This document shows positions 7,914-16,136 of a stretch of 64,000 nucleotides of DNA, in pieces. Where the stretch lies: contig DDKB01000019.1 of NCBI GenBank assembly GCA_002339675.1, positions 62,001 through 126,000 of the forward strand, given 5' to 3'. This DNA is from Stutzerimonas stutzeri. Lineage in GTDB: Bacteria; Pseudomonadota; Gammaproteobacteria; Pseudomonadales; Pseudomonadaceae. Below the pieces are notes generated by a model, which was given only the letters and a program-made list of their open reading frames with translations, had not been told where the DNA came from and ran no database searches. A program made the position numbers and the translations under genes. The first letter of the stretch is position 1, and each line of letters opens with the position of its first letter.

Positions 7914-8846
7914 GTGACCGCTTCGCCTTCCCGCCTGCGGACCCTGCGTGACTATATTCGCTGGGCCGTCAGTCGCTTCCACGAAGAGCAACTGTTCTTC
8001 GGTCATGGTACGGACAACGCCTGGGACGAGGCGCGGCAACTGGTGCTCGGCGCCTTGCACCTGCCCTGGGAGCTGGCCGACGGCTATCTGGATTGCCGCC
8101 TGGAGGACGACGAGCGCGAGCGCTTGCACGAGCTGTTGCTGCGCCGCATCCAGCAGCGCGTGCCGACGGCCTACCTGCTCGGGCAGGGATGGTTTTGCGG
8201 GCTGCCATTCGTGGTCGATGAGCGAGTGCTGATCCCGCGATCACCGATCGGCCAACTGATCGAGCGCCGTTTCGAACCCTGGCTGGCCGCCGAGCCGGCA
8301 CGGATCCTCGACCTCTGCACCGGCTCCGGCTGCATCGGCATCGCCTGCGCCTATGAGTTCCTCGAGGCCGAGGTGGTACTGGCCGACCTGTCGTTCGAGG
8401 CGCTGGAAGTGGCCAATCGCAATATCGAGCAGCACGGCCTCGACGAGCGCGTCTACACGGTGCAAAGCGATGGGTTCGACGGCTTGCCGAAGCAGCGGTT
8501 CGACCTGATCGTCTCCAACCCGCCCTATGTGGATGCCGAAGATTTCGCTGACATGCCTGCCGAGTTCCATCACGAGCCGGCACTGGGGCTGGCCTGTGGC
8601 AACGATGGCCTGGACCTGGTGCGCCGGCTGCTCGCCGAGGCGGCCGATCACCTGACCGAACAGGGCACGCTGGTGGTCGAGGTCGGCAACAGCCAGGTGC
8701 ATGTGGAAGCGCTCTATCCCGAGGTCGATTTCACCTGGCTGGAGTTCTCCGAAGGGGGGCATGGCGTATTTCTGCTGAGTGCGCGTCAGTGCCGCGAGCA
8801 CCAGGCGCTGTTCCGCGCGCGTCTCGACACGGGTGCCGGCCGCTAG
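7914..8846 (+). CDS. prmB: Ribosomal protein L3 N5-glutamine methyltransferase
   Basis: The 310-residue protein methylates a glutamine of ribosomal protein L3 using S-adenosylmethionine. The SAM-binding motif LDLCTGSGCIGIA is near residue 130 and the substrate-glutamine motif IVSNPPYVDAEDFADMP near 198; the ADMP after NPPYVD separates PrmB from PrmC. The N-terminal helical domain with RIQQRVPTAYLLGQ is also typical. The start is GTG 7914, with AGGAG 8 bases upstream; the ATG at 7908 is in another frame. The gene is followed by a convergent gene 4 bases away. Confidence 0.94.
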   Translation: MTASPSRLRTLRDYIRWAVSRFHEEQLFFGHGTDNAWDEARQLVLGALHLPWELADGYLDCRLEDDERERLHELLLRRIQQRVPTAYLLGQGWFCGLPFVVDERVLIPRSPIGQLIERRFEPWLAAEPARILDLCTGSGCIGIACAYEFLEAEVVLADLSFEALEVANRNIEQHGLDERVYTVQSDGFDGLPKQRFDLIVSNPPYVDAEDFADMPAEFHHEPALGLACGNDGLDLVRRLLAEAADHLTEQGTLVVEVGNSQVHVEALYPEVDFTWLEFSEGGHGVFLLSARQCREHQALFRARLDTGAGR

Positions 8847-8850
8847 ACGT

Positions 8851-9642
8851 TCAGCGCGTCGCGATCCAGATCAGCAGGCCCGCCTGGAACAGTGAGAACA
8901 CGATCAGGCAGGCGATGGTGAACCTGAGGGTGCCGTCCTCGCGGCGCAGCCGGCTCACGCGCTCCTGCATGTCGCGCATGGCGGTTTCCTGTTCGAGAAG
9001 CTGACGGTCGGCCTGCTCCAGCATCGCGGCGGCGTTCTGCAGTTCGATGATCTGCACCTTTTCGTCATTCCAGTCGGGGCGTAGCGCGCTGACCCGGGGC
9101 ACCGAATAGGTCGCCTTGAGCTGCTGGGGCTCGGGGTAGAGCACATCGAAGCCTTGACTCAGCAAGCAGTGGTCGCGCCGCAGCCGCATCTCTTCGCTCG
9201 TCACGTCTTTGGCCGGCAGGGCACCGCCCTCAACCAGGTAGTGCGCCCAACGCTTCTGCGCCCAAAGAATGCCCTGTGCCAGCAGGAAGCGCCCGAGGCC
9301 GCGGTTCGCTGGCTCCAGGTGCAGGCCGCTGTCGGGGCCGAATCGCAGTTCCTTGGCGCGGTGGTCGGCCCAAAGTTCCAGGACGTTGAGCTTTTTCGAA
9401 ACCAGCTGGCCGGGAAGTCGAATCTGCAGGCGCAGCAGACTCTGTTGCGGGCTGTGGCGCTCCAGCTGCGCGAGCTCGACGAACCTGAGCGGCCGCGCGC
9501 CGCTGTCGCGGTCGGTGGGCAGCGGCGCCAGGCGCAGCAGCCGGAAGCGCTCGGGCGCGAGCTCGGCCCAGGGATGCAGGAGCGGCTCTGCGGGCGCCGT
9601 GGCGGCCTCGGTGGCGTTCGGTGAAGTGGAAGGTTCGGTCAT
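8851..9642 (-). CDS. Membrane-anchored conserved protein with a C-terminal coiled coil
   Basis: With ATG 9642 (AGGA 8 bases upstream) the protein has 263 residues. The first 25 are Ser/Thr/Ala-rich and probably disordered. A soluble domain follows (about 30-185) with LHPWAELAPERFRLLRLAPL and a predicted helical WAQKRWAHYLVEGG region. Residues about 205-237 are a heptad-like coiled coil, and the final 22 residues form one membrane span. I recognise this as a Pseudomonas conserved protein found between prmB and a hydrolase near aroC, but know no function. An upstream ATG at 9693 is possible. Confidence 0.7.
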   Translation of the reverse strand: MTEPSTSPNATEAATAPAEPLLHPWAELAPERFRLLRLAPLPTDRDSGARPLRFVELAQLERHSPQQSLLRLQIRLPGQLVSKKLNVLELWADHRAKELRFGPDSGLHLEPANRGLGRFLLAQGILWAQKRWAHYLVEGGALPAKDVTSEEMRLRRDHCLLSQGFDVLYPEPQQLKATYSVPRVSALRPDWNDEKVQIIELQNAAAMLEQADRQLLEQETAMRDMQERVSRLRREDGTLRFTIACLIVFSLFQAGLLIWIATR

Positions 9643-9709
9643 GTTGGCATCCTGGGCCTGCGCGGTGGCGTCATTGCGGCAGGCAGGAGGCATATCGGCC
9701 GGGCCGGCG

Positions 9710-10672
9710 TTAACTGGAGGGCGGCAAGAGGCCGCGTTGGGCGAGAAATTGCGCTATTCGTGGCGCCAGAGCTTGGGCGATCGGCAGTTCGGCGCGGTTG
9801 TAGGACGCGGCTTGCGATGGGCCATCCATCGGCACGATACGCAGCACATGGTTCATCCCCTCGATCAGCGCCAGCGAGGCGTCGGGCCGTGCCTGTTGCA
9901 GAGTGCGCGCGTCGGCTGGTGAGACCTGGATGTCATGGGTGCCCTGCAGGATCAGCGCCGGCGCGGTGGTGCGGGCGAAGGCGGGGGCCGGGTCCTGCGC
10001 GAACAGCGAAATCAGGTAGGGCTGGACGCTCGGGCGAAACAGCACCTGCAGCGCGTCGGGCACCGCAGCGTGGCGGCGTCCGGCGGCCAGCTCGTCGATG
10101 AGATAGGACGCCGAGGCCAGCAAGGACGGTGGCAGGCGGCCCTGCAGCTGCTCGCGCAACAGCGCGTCGATGCGCCGCCCGCTGCCGGCCAGGCTGATCA
10201 GAGCGTCCGGCTGTACCTGCGGCTCGGCCAGGCTGGCGATCAACGCGCCTTCGCTGTGGCCGATCAGCACCAGTGCGCCGAAGCGCGGGTCGGCCTTGAG
10301 GCGAGCCGCCCAAGCGACGGCATCGCTCACGTAGCCGTCCAGGCGCAGTTGTTTTTCTTCGGGCGCGACCGCGCGGCTCGCGCCCACCCCGCGCTTGTCG
10401 TAGCGCAGGCTGGCCACGCCCTGCTTGGCCAGCGCCAGTGCCAGGCGCTTGAGGCTGTCGTTGTGGCCTTGCGGGTTATTGCCATTGCGGTCGGTCGGGC
10501 CGGAGCCGGCGATGAGCAGGGCGACCGGCAGCGGGGCATCGGATTTGGGCAGCAACAGGCTGCCGTGCAAGGTTCCGTCGGGTACCTCCAGGCGCCAGGA
10601 CTGGTTCAGCAGGGTCAGCGCGTGTGCAGGGGACGCGAGCATGGTGACAAGGATCAGCAGAAGGATACGCAT
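9710..10672 (-). CDS. Secreted alpha/beta hydrolase
   Basis: The 320-residue protein starts with a signal peptide (MRILLLILVTMLASPAHA, cleavage after residue 18), so it is periplasmic. The alpha/beta hydrolase features are the oxyanion segment IAGSGPTDRNG, the YDKRGVGAS strand-loop, the nucleophile elbow GHSEGA, the acid loop GTHDIQV and the histidine in GMNHVLR. Members of this branch act as esterases or peptidases; the substrate is unknown. It is divergent from aroC. Confidence 0.88.
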   Translation of the reverse strand: MRILLLILVTMLASPAHALTLLNQSWRLEVPDGTLHGSLLLPKSDAPLPVALLIAGSGPTDRNGNNPQGHNDSLKRLALALAKQGVASLRYDKRGVGASRAVAPEEKQLRLDGYVSDAVAWAARLKADPRFGALVLIGHSEGALIASLAEPQVQPDALISLAGSGRRIDALLREQLQGRLPPSLLASASYLIDELAAGRRHAAVPDALQVLFRPSVQPYLISLFAQDPAPAFARTTAPALILQGTHDIQVSPADARTLQQARPDASLALIEGMNHVLRIVPMDGPSQAASYNRAELPIAQALAPRIAQFLAQRGLLPPSS

Positions 10673-10792
10673 GGGAGGGTTCGTTCACGGGCGAAGCGGT
10701 TAGGACGCGCCGCGAGCGTCCGGGTTCCAGCGAGCGCAGTATGCCGCGTGCCCGGGGGCGGTGAAACCCGCGGCGGCTCGGGTATACTGCCC

Positions 10793-10798
10793 GGCCCT
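10793..10798 (+). promoter_or_regulatory. Candidate -10 element of the aroC promoter
   Basis: TATACT lies 28 bases before the aroC start codon. No good -35 hexamer is found 16-18 bases upstream, so the assignment is tentative. Confidence 0.35.
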
Positions 10799-10826
10799 GA
10801 TTTTCGTCCGTCGCGGAGCGTCCTGC

Positions 10827-11918
10827 ATGTCCGGCAACACGTATGGCAAGCTGTTCACCGTCACCACCGCTGGTGAGAGCCATGGCCCGGCGCTGGTCGC
10901 CATCGTCGATGGCTGCCCGCCGGGGCTGGAGCTTTCGGCTGCCGACCTGCAGCGCGATCTCGACCGGCGCAAGCCCGGCACCAGCCGGCACACCACCCAG
11001 CGCAAGGAACCGGACGAGGTGGAGATCCTGTCCGGCGTCTTCGAAGGCCGCACCACCGGTTGCCCGATCGGCCTGTTGATCCGCAACACCGACCAGAAGT
11101 CCAAGGACTACTCGGCGATCAAGGATCAGTTCCGTCCGGCTCATGCGGACTACAGCTACCACCACAAGTACGGCCTGCGCGACTACCGTGGCGGCGGTCG
11201 CAGCTCGGCGCGCGAAACCGCCATGCGCGTCGCGGCCGGTGCCATCGCCAAGAAGTATCTGGCGACGCTGGGGATCCAGGTGCGCGGCTACATGAGCCAG
11301 CTGGGGCCGATCGAGATCCCCTTCGTGACCTGGGACAGCATTGATCAGAATGTCTTCTTCAGCCCCGATCCGGACAAGGTGCCGGAGCTCGAAGCCTACA
11401 TGGACCAACTGCGCCGCGATCAGGATTCGGTGGGCGCCAAGATCACCGTGGTCGCCGAAGGCGTGCCGCCGGGCCTGGGCGAACCCGTGTTCGACCGCCT
11501 CGACGCTGAGCTGGCACATGCGCTGATGAGCATCAATGCGGTGAAGGGCGTTGAAATCGGCGCCGGCTTCGCCAGCGTCGCCCAGCGCGGCACCGAGCAT
11601 CGGGACGAGATGACCCCGGAGGGTTTCCTGTCGAACAATGCCGGCGGCGTCCTCGGCGGCATTTCGTCGGGCCAGCCAATCGTCGCGCACCTGGCCCTCA
11701 AACCGACATCCAGCATCACCACGCCTGGGCGCTCCATCGATGTCGACGGCCAGCCGGTGGACGTCATCACCAAGGGCCGGCACGACCCCTGCGTGGGCAT
11801 TCGCGCGACCCCGATCGCCGAGGCGATGATGGCCATCGTGCTGCTCGACCATCTGCTGCGCCACCGCGGCCAGAATGCCGATGTGCTGGTCGGTACGCCG
11901 GTGTTGGGGCAGCTCTGA
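10827..11918 (+). CDS. aroC: Chorismate synthase
   Basis: The 363-residue enzyme converts EPSP to chorismate with reduced FMN, the last common step of aromatic synthesis. Signature motifs are GESHGPALV near residue 16, the SARETAMRVAAGAIAKKYL segment near 127 and RHDPCVGIRATPIAEAM near 317. ATG 10827 gives the conserved start MSGNTYGKLF; an in-frame ATG at 10761 would run through the promoter region. No other aro genes are adjacent. Confidence 0.97.
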   Translation: MSGNTYGKLFTVTTAGESHGPALVAIVDGCPPGLELSAADLQRDLDRRKPGTSRHTTQRKEPDEVEILSGVFEGRTTGCPIGLLIRNTDQKSKDYSAIKDQFRPAHADYSYHHKYGLRDYRGGGRSSARETAMRVAAGAIAKKYLATLGIQVRGYMSQLGPIEIPFVTWDSIDQNVFFSPDPDKVPELEAYMDQLRRDQDSVGAKITVVAEGVPPGLGEPVFDRLDAELAHALMSINAVKGVEIGAGFASVAQRGTEHRDEMTPEGFLSNNAGGVLGGISSGQPIVAHLALKPTSSITTPGRSIDVDGQPVDVITKGRHDPCVGIRATPIAEAMMAIVLLDHLLRHRGQNADVLVGTPVLGQL

Positions 11919-12009
11919 GCCTGCAGCTGGGAGCCTAGCGCTGGAAACCGAGCAAAGCGCTCGGGGCCAGCATCAAGTCGCTTCGCTTCCAGCCCCTGGC
12001 GTCTCACTT

Positions 12010-13161
12010 ATGGCCGCTTCCATCCCCTACTGGCGCCTGTCCGGCTTTTATTTCTGCTATTTCGCGTTGCTCGGCTCGACCGCGCCATTCCTTGGGCTGT
12101 ATTTCGCCCACCTTGGTTTTTCCGCCGAGCGCATCGGCGAGCTGGTGGCCATCCCCATGCTGATGCGCTGCCTGGCGCCGAGCCTGTGGGGTTGGCTTGG
12201 CGACGTCTCCGGCCGGCGCCTGGCGATTGTTCGCATCGGCGCGCTGTGCACGTTGCTCTCGTTCAGCCTGATCTTCATCAGCCAGCGCTACGCCTGGCTG
12301 GCCCTGGTGATGGCCTTGCACGCGTTCTTCTGGCACGCCGTGCTGCCTCAGTTCGAGGTCATCACCCTGGCGCACCTGCGCGAGCAGGCCGCTCGCTACA
12401 GCCAGGTTCGCCTGTGGGGCAGCATCGGCTTCATTGCCGCGGTGGTTGGCCTGGGTGTGCTGTTCGAGCGCCAGGGGTTGGCGATCTACCCGGCCGCGGT
12501 CATGGTCGTCATGACCGGCATCGTCATCAGCAGCGCCTGGGTGCCCAATGCCGTGCCGGTGGAACGACCGGGGCTGGACGGGCAGGGCGGTTTTCTCCGT
12601 CAGCTGTGCCGTCCCGGGGTGTTGGCCTTCTTTGTCTGCGTCGGGCTGATGCAGGTCAGCCACGGGCCCTACTACACTTTCTTCACTATTCACCTCGAGG
12701 CGCTTGGCTATGGCCGCGGCACGATCGGCCTGCTGTGGGCGCTGGGGGTGGTCGCCGAGATCCTGTTGTTTCTCGTGATGAAGGGGCTGCTGGCGCGGTT
12801 TTCGCTGCGTCAGGTGCTGACGGCGAGCTTTCTGTTGGCAGCGCTGCGCTGGTTACTGCTCGGCGCGCTGGCCGATCACCTGGGCGTGCTCCTGTTCGCG
12901 CAACTGCTGCACGCGGCGACCTTCGGCAGCTTCCATGCTGCGGCCATCCATTTCGTCCAGCACAGTTTCGGCCATCGCCAGCAGGGCCAGGGGCAGGCCC
13001 TCTACGCCACGCTTGCCGGTGTAGGCGGAGCGCTCGGCGCGCTGTATTCGGGCTACAGCTGGGCGAGCCTCGGGCCGCTGGCGACCTTTGCCATCGCCAG
13101 CGTCGCGGCTCTGGCTGCAGCCGTTATCATGGCCATCCCCCTGCAGGAGAAACAGGCATGA
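12010..13161 (+). CDS. Major facilitator superfamily transporter
   Basis: The 383-residue inner-membrane protein has about twelve hydrophobic spans and the MFS_1-like / nucleoside-proton-symporter-like features: the start IPYWRLSGFYFCYFALLGST, the motif-A-like loop GWLGDVSGRR near residue 60, and HSFGHRQQGQGQALYATLAGVG near 320. The start is ATG 12010; an in-frame ATG far upstream would overlap aroC. Its stop overlaps the mtnB start by 4 bases (ATGA), so it is co-translated with the methionine-salvage genes and may import a methylthio-nucleoside or related compound. That role is inferred from context. Confidence 0.85.
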   Translation: MAASIPYWRLSGFYFCYFALLGSTAPFLGLYFAHLGFSAERIGELVAIPMLMRCLAPSLWGWLGDVSGRRLAIVRIGALCTLLSFSLIFISQRYAWLALVMALHAFFWHAVLPQFEVITLAHLREQAARYSQVRLWGSIGFIAAVVGLGVLFERQGLAIYPAAVMVVMTGIVISSAWVPNAVPVERPGLDGQGGFLRQLCRPGVLAFFVCVGLMQVSHGPYYTFFTIHLEALGYGRGTIGLLWALGVVAEILLFLVMKGLLARFSLRQVLTASFLLAALRWLLLGALADHLGVLLFAQLLHAATFGSFHAAAIHFVQHSFGHRQQGQGQALYATLAGVGGALGALYSGYSWASLGPLATFAIASVAALAAAVIMAIPLQEKQA

Positions 13162-13778
13162 CCGCCACCCGTGAACACTTGGCGCAGGCCATCATCGATG
13201 CTGGCCGCTTTCTGTACGACCGCGGCTGGTCGCCGGCGACCAGCAGCAATTACTCCGCACGTCTGAACAGCGCAGAGCTGCTGCTCACCGTTTCCGGCAA
13301 GCACAAAGGGCAGCTCACGCCGGACGAACTGCTCGCGGTCGACATGAACGGGCAGAGCCTCGAGCCTGACAAGAAGCCCTCTGCCGAAACCCTGCTGCAC
13401 ACCCAGCTGTATCGTTGGAAGCCGGAAATCGGCGCGGTGCTGCATACCCATTCGGTCAACGCCACGGTACTGTCGCGGGTCTGCCTCAGTGATTCGCTGG
13501 TGTTCGCCGACTATGAGCTGCAAAAAGCGTTCAGCGGTATCGTCACGCACGAATCCCAGGTGCTGGTGCCGATTTTCGACAACGACCAGGACATCGGGCG
13601 GCTCGCCTCGCGCGTCCAGCCCTGGCTCGAAGAGCATCCCGATTGCGTCGGCTACCTGATCCGCGGGCATGGCCTCTACACCTGGGGCGCGCGCATGAGC
13701 GACGCCCTGCGGCAGATCGAGGCGTTCGAGTTCCTCTTCGAATGCGAGCTGAAGATGCGCGCGCTGCAGCGTCACTGA
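13158..13778 (+). CDS. mtnB: Methylthioribulose-1-phosphate dehydratase
   Basis: The 206-residue protein belongs to the class II aldolase/adducin fold and dehydrates 5-methylthioribulose-1-phosphate in the methionine salvage pathway. Visible features are SPATSSNYSARL near residue 25, SGKHKGQLTPDELLAVD near 46, the zinc-ligand motif HTHSVNATVLS near 95, and the third ligand in RGHGLYTWG near 169. ATG 13158 lies inside the transporter stop codon. mtnD and mtnC follow on the same strand. Confidence 0.96.
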   Translation: MTATREHLAQAIIDAGRFLYDRGWSPATSSNYSARLNSAELLLTVSGKHKGQLTPDELLAVDMNGQSLEPDKKPSAETLLHTQLYRWKPEIGAVLHTHSVNATVLSRVCLSDSLVFADYELQKAFSGIVTHESQVLVPIFDNDQDIGRLASRVQPWLEEHPDCVGYLIRGHGLYTWGARMSDALRQIEAFEFLFECELKMRALQRH

Positions 13779-13854
13779 CCGGCGCCTGCGCACCCGCAGC
13801 AACCGAACCACCCAAGACGAGCCGGTGTCAGCGACCCGGCGGGAGACCATCGAC

Positions 13855-14403
13855 ATGAGCATCCTCAGCGTTTACCAGGACACCGCCCCCGAGCAGCCAC
13901 TCAAGGTTCTTACCCACGTGGGGGATATTGCGGCCACCTTGGCCGACGTCGGCGTGCGGCTCGAGCGCTGGGAGGCCGATGCCCCGATCCCGGCCGGCGC
14001 GAGCCCCGAAGCGGTGATCGCGGCCTATCGCCCCCAGATCGACCGCCTGATGCAGGAGCGCGGCTATGTGACCGTCGACGTGATCAGCCTCACCAGCGAT
14101 CACCCGCAGAAGGCCGAGCTGCGCGCCAAGTTTCTCGACGAACACCGCCACGCCGAGGATGAGGTGCGATTTTTCGTGGCAGGCCGCGGGCTGTTCACCC
14201 TGCACATCGAGGACAAGGTCTACGCCGTGCTCTGCGAGAAAAACGACCTGATCTCGGTGCCTGCCGGTACGCGTCACTGGTTCGACATGGGCGAGCACCC
14301 GCATTTCGTCGCGATACGCCTGTTCAACAACCCCGAAGGCTGGGTCGCCCAGTTCACCGGTGAATCGATCGCCGGCCGGTTCCCGCGGCTGGAGGATTTC
14401 TGA
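13855..14403 (+). CDS. mtnD: Acireductone dioxygenase
   Basis: The 182-residue cupin enzyme oxidises the acireductone intermediate of methionine salvage; with Fe2+ it gives the keto-acid precursor of methionine. The metal ligands are in the cupin motif EHRHAEDEVRFFV (His-x-His and Glu, about residues 99-107), with a fourth His in RHWFDMGEHPHF. ATG 13855 has GGGAG 7 bases upstream and gives the usual MSILSVYQD start. The stop overlaps the mtnC start by one base. Confidence 0.96.
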   Translation: MSILSVYQDTAPEQPLKVLTHVGDIAATLADVGVRLERWEADAPIPAGASPEAVIAAYRPQIDRLMQERGYVTVDVISLTSDHPQKAELRAKFLDEHRHAEDEVRFFVAGRGLFTLHIEDKVYAVLCEKNDLISVPAGTRHWFDMGEHPHFVAIRLFNNPEGWVAQFTGESIAGRFPRLEDF

Positions 14404-15086
14404 TGCCGATCGAGGCCATCCTGACCGATATCGAGGGCACCACCAGCTCGGTGAGTTTCGTTTTTGACGTGCTGTTTCCCTTTGCCAGGGCTCACCTTCC
14501 GGCCTACGTAAGGGCGCACGCCGATGATCCGGCCGTCCAGGCGCAGCTGAACGCGGTACGTGCCGAAAGCGGCGAGCCGGGGGCGGGCACGGAGCGATTG
14601 CTCGAGATCCTGCTCGAGTGGATGGCCGCCGACCGCAAGGCCACGCCATTGAAAGCCTTGCAGGGCATGGTCTGGGCGGAGGGCTACCGTGCCGGCCAAC
14701 TCAAGGGGCACGTCTACCCGGACGCGGTGGCGGCGCTGCAACGCTGGCATGAGCAGGGCTATGCGCTCTATGTCTATTCGTCCGGCTCGGTGCAGGCGCA
14801 GAAGCTGATCTTCGGCTGCGCCGAGGTGGGCGATCTGACACCGCTGTTCTCCGGCTATTTCGACACCGGCGTTGGGCACAAACGCGAGGCGGCATCTTAT
14901 AGGCGGATTGCCGAATCCATCGGGCTTCCCGCGCAGCGGGTGCTGTTCCTGTCCGATGTGGCCGAGGAGCTGGACGCCGCGCGGGCGGCCGGCATGAAGA
15001 CGTGCGGGCTGGGCCGGGACGGCCAGTCGCTCGGCGGCCATCGCACTGTCAGCGAATTCGGCGCCATCGACCCCACCGCGGCCTGA
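14403..15086 (+). CDS. mtnC: Enolase-phosphatase E1
   Basis: The 227-residue HAD-family enzyme enolises and dephosphorylates 2,3-diketo-5-methylthiopentyl-1-phosphate in methionine salvage. The nucleophile motif is LTDIEGTTSSVSF (Asp at about residue 8, with the MtnC-specific Glu two residues on). The second motif is VYSSGSVQAQKL near 123, and the acidic metal site is FLSDVAEELDAARAAG near 184. ATG 14403 overlaps the mtnD stop (TGATG). mtnA and the kinase or phosphorylase step are not in the window. Confidence 0.96.
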   Translation: MPIEAILTDIEGTTSSVSFVFDVLFPFARAHLPAYVRAHADDPAVQAQLNAVRAESGEPGAGTERLLEILLEWMAADRKATPLKALQGMVWAEGYRAGQLKGHVYPDAVAALQRWHEQGYALYVYSSGSVQAQKLIFGCAEVGDLTPLFSGYFDTGVGHKREAASYRRIAESIGLPAQRVLFLSDVAEELDAARAAGMKTCGLGRDGQSLGGHRTVSEFGAIDPTAA

Positions 15087-15156
15087 GGCGCCGATACTGA
15101 ACCCTCGGCGTTGCCCGGCATCCTAATGGAGAACCCCAGCAAACCTGGAGCCTGTC

Positions 15157-15354
15157 ATGACCGATGCCTTCGGCGGTATTTTTGGCCTGCTGATCCTTGC
15201 ACTGGATATCTGGGCCATCGTGAGCGTATTGCGCAGCGACAGCACGACCGGCAAGAAAGCCCTGTGGGTCCTGCTGATCGTCATCCTGCCGGTTCTCGGC
15301 CTGATCATCTGGGGCATCATGGGGCCACGTGGCAATCGCCCCGGCGTCGCCTGA
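15157..15354 (+). CDS. Small PLDc_N-type membrane protein (first of two)
   Basis: The 65-residue protein has two membrane spans (about residues 5-25 and 37-57) joined by a short polar turn, SDSTTGKKALW. The pattern L-D-I-W-A-I-V-x-V, T-G-K-K-x-L-W, P-V-L-G-L-I-I-W matches the N-terminal domain found in cardiolipin synthases (PLDc_N), here without a catalytic domain. It starts 70 bases after mtnC. Function unknown; it could be a membrane regulator or structural peptide. Confidence 0.75.
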   Translation: MTDAFGGIFGLLILALDIWAIVSVLRSDSTTGKKALWVLLIVILPVLGLIIWGIMGPRGNRPGVA

Positions 15355-15369
15355 CCTGGGGCGCTCGTC

Positions 15370-15564
15370 GTGCTCGAGACCTTGAGCGGCCTGGTCGCGC
15401 TGCTGGTCCTGCTGCTGGACATCCTGGCCGTGGTGCAGGTCTGGCGCAGCCGGATCGAGACTGGCCGCAAGATCATCTGGAGTCTGGTCATCGTGCTGCT
15501 GCCGGTGGTCGGCCTGGTCATGTGGTTCGTCGCGGCTGGCTCACGGGCGAAGGCACGGCTGTAG
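15370..15564 (+). CDS. Small PLDc_N-type membrane protein (second of two)
   Basis: The 64-residue protein starts at GTG 15370 and is a clear paralogue of its neighbour: L-L-D-I-L-A-V-V-Q-V, T-G-R-K-I-I-W, P-V-V-G-L-V-M-W in the same positions, again with two membrane spans and a basic tail. The pair looks like a tandem duplication. Its TAG stop overlaps the GTG start of the next gene by one base, suggesting coupled translation. Confidence 0.72.
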   Translation: MLETLSGLVALLVLLLDILAVVQVWRSRIETGRKIIWSLVIVLLPVVGLVMWFVAAGSRAKARL

Positions 15565-16136
15565 TGCTGGCGTGGGCGCTTGTCCTGGTCGCTGCGCCCT
15601 GGTTGACTGGCGCGCAGGCAGCCGTGGCACAGAGCGAGGCGTGGACGGCCTTGCGCAGCGGCCAGGCGGTGCTCCTGCTGCGCCATGCGTCCGCACCGGG
15701 GACCGGTGATCCAGCGAACTTTGTACTGGAAGACTGTTCGACCCAGCGCAATCTCAGCGAGCAGGGTCGCGCCGAGGCGCAACGATGGGGCGAACTGCTC
15801 CGACGGCAGGGCATCACCAGCGCGCGGTTGCTGAGCAGTCGCTGGTGCCGCGCGCTGGAGACCGCGCGGCGGTTGAACCTTGGTCAGGTTGAACCGCTGC
15901 CACTGCTCGACTCGTTCTATGCAGGTGCTGGCGACCGCAACCTTCAGACCGCCGCGTTACGTCGCTTTCTCGAGGCTCCGTCCGCTGACGGCCCCGTGAT
16001 CCTGGTCACCCATCAGGTCAATATCACGGCGCTGACGGGGGTTTTCCCGCGCTCGGGTGAGGGGCTCATCCTGCGCGTGCCGATCACTGATCCGGTCCAG
16101 ATGCTGGCGCGCATTGCGCCGCCGGACCCCGACTGA
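15564..16136 (+). CDS. Periplasmic histidine phosphatase-family protein
   Basis: Starting at GTG 15564 the protein has 190 residues, with a signal peptide (hydrophobic core L-A-W-A-L-V-L-V-A-A, cleavage probably after AQA near residue 19 or 22). The phosphohistidine motif is LLLRHASAPG (RHG-like Arg-His at about residues 40-41), with the second His in VTHQVNITALTG near 149. It hydrolyses an unknown phosphorylated compound. The start overlaps the stop of the preceding small gene. The 3' end overlaps alkA on the other strand by 53 bases. Confidence 0.82.
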   Translation: MLAWALVLVAAPWLTGAQAAVAQSEAWTALRSGQAVLLLRHASAPGTGDPANFVLEDCSTQRNLSEQGRAEAQRWGELLRRQGITSARLLSSRWCRALETARRLNLGQVEPLPLLDSFYAGAGDRNLQTAALRRFLEAPSADGPVILVTHQVNITALTGVFPRSGEGLILRVPITDPVQMLARIAPPDPD

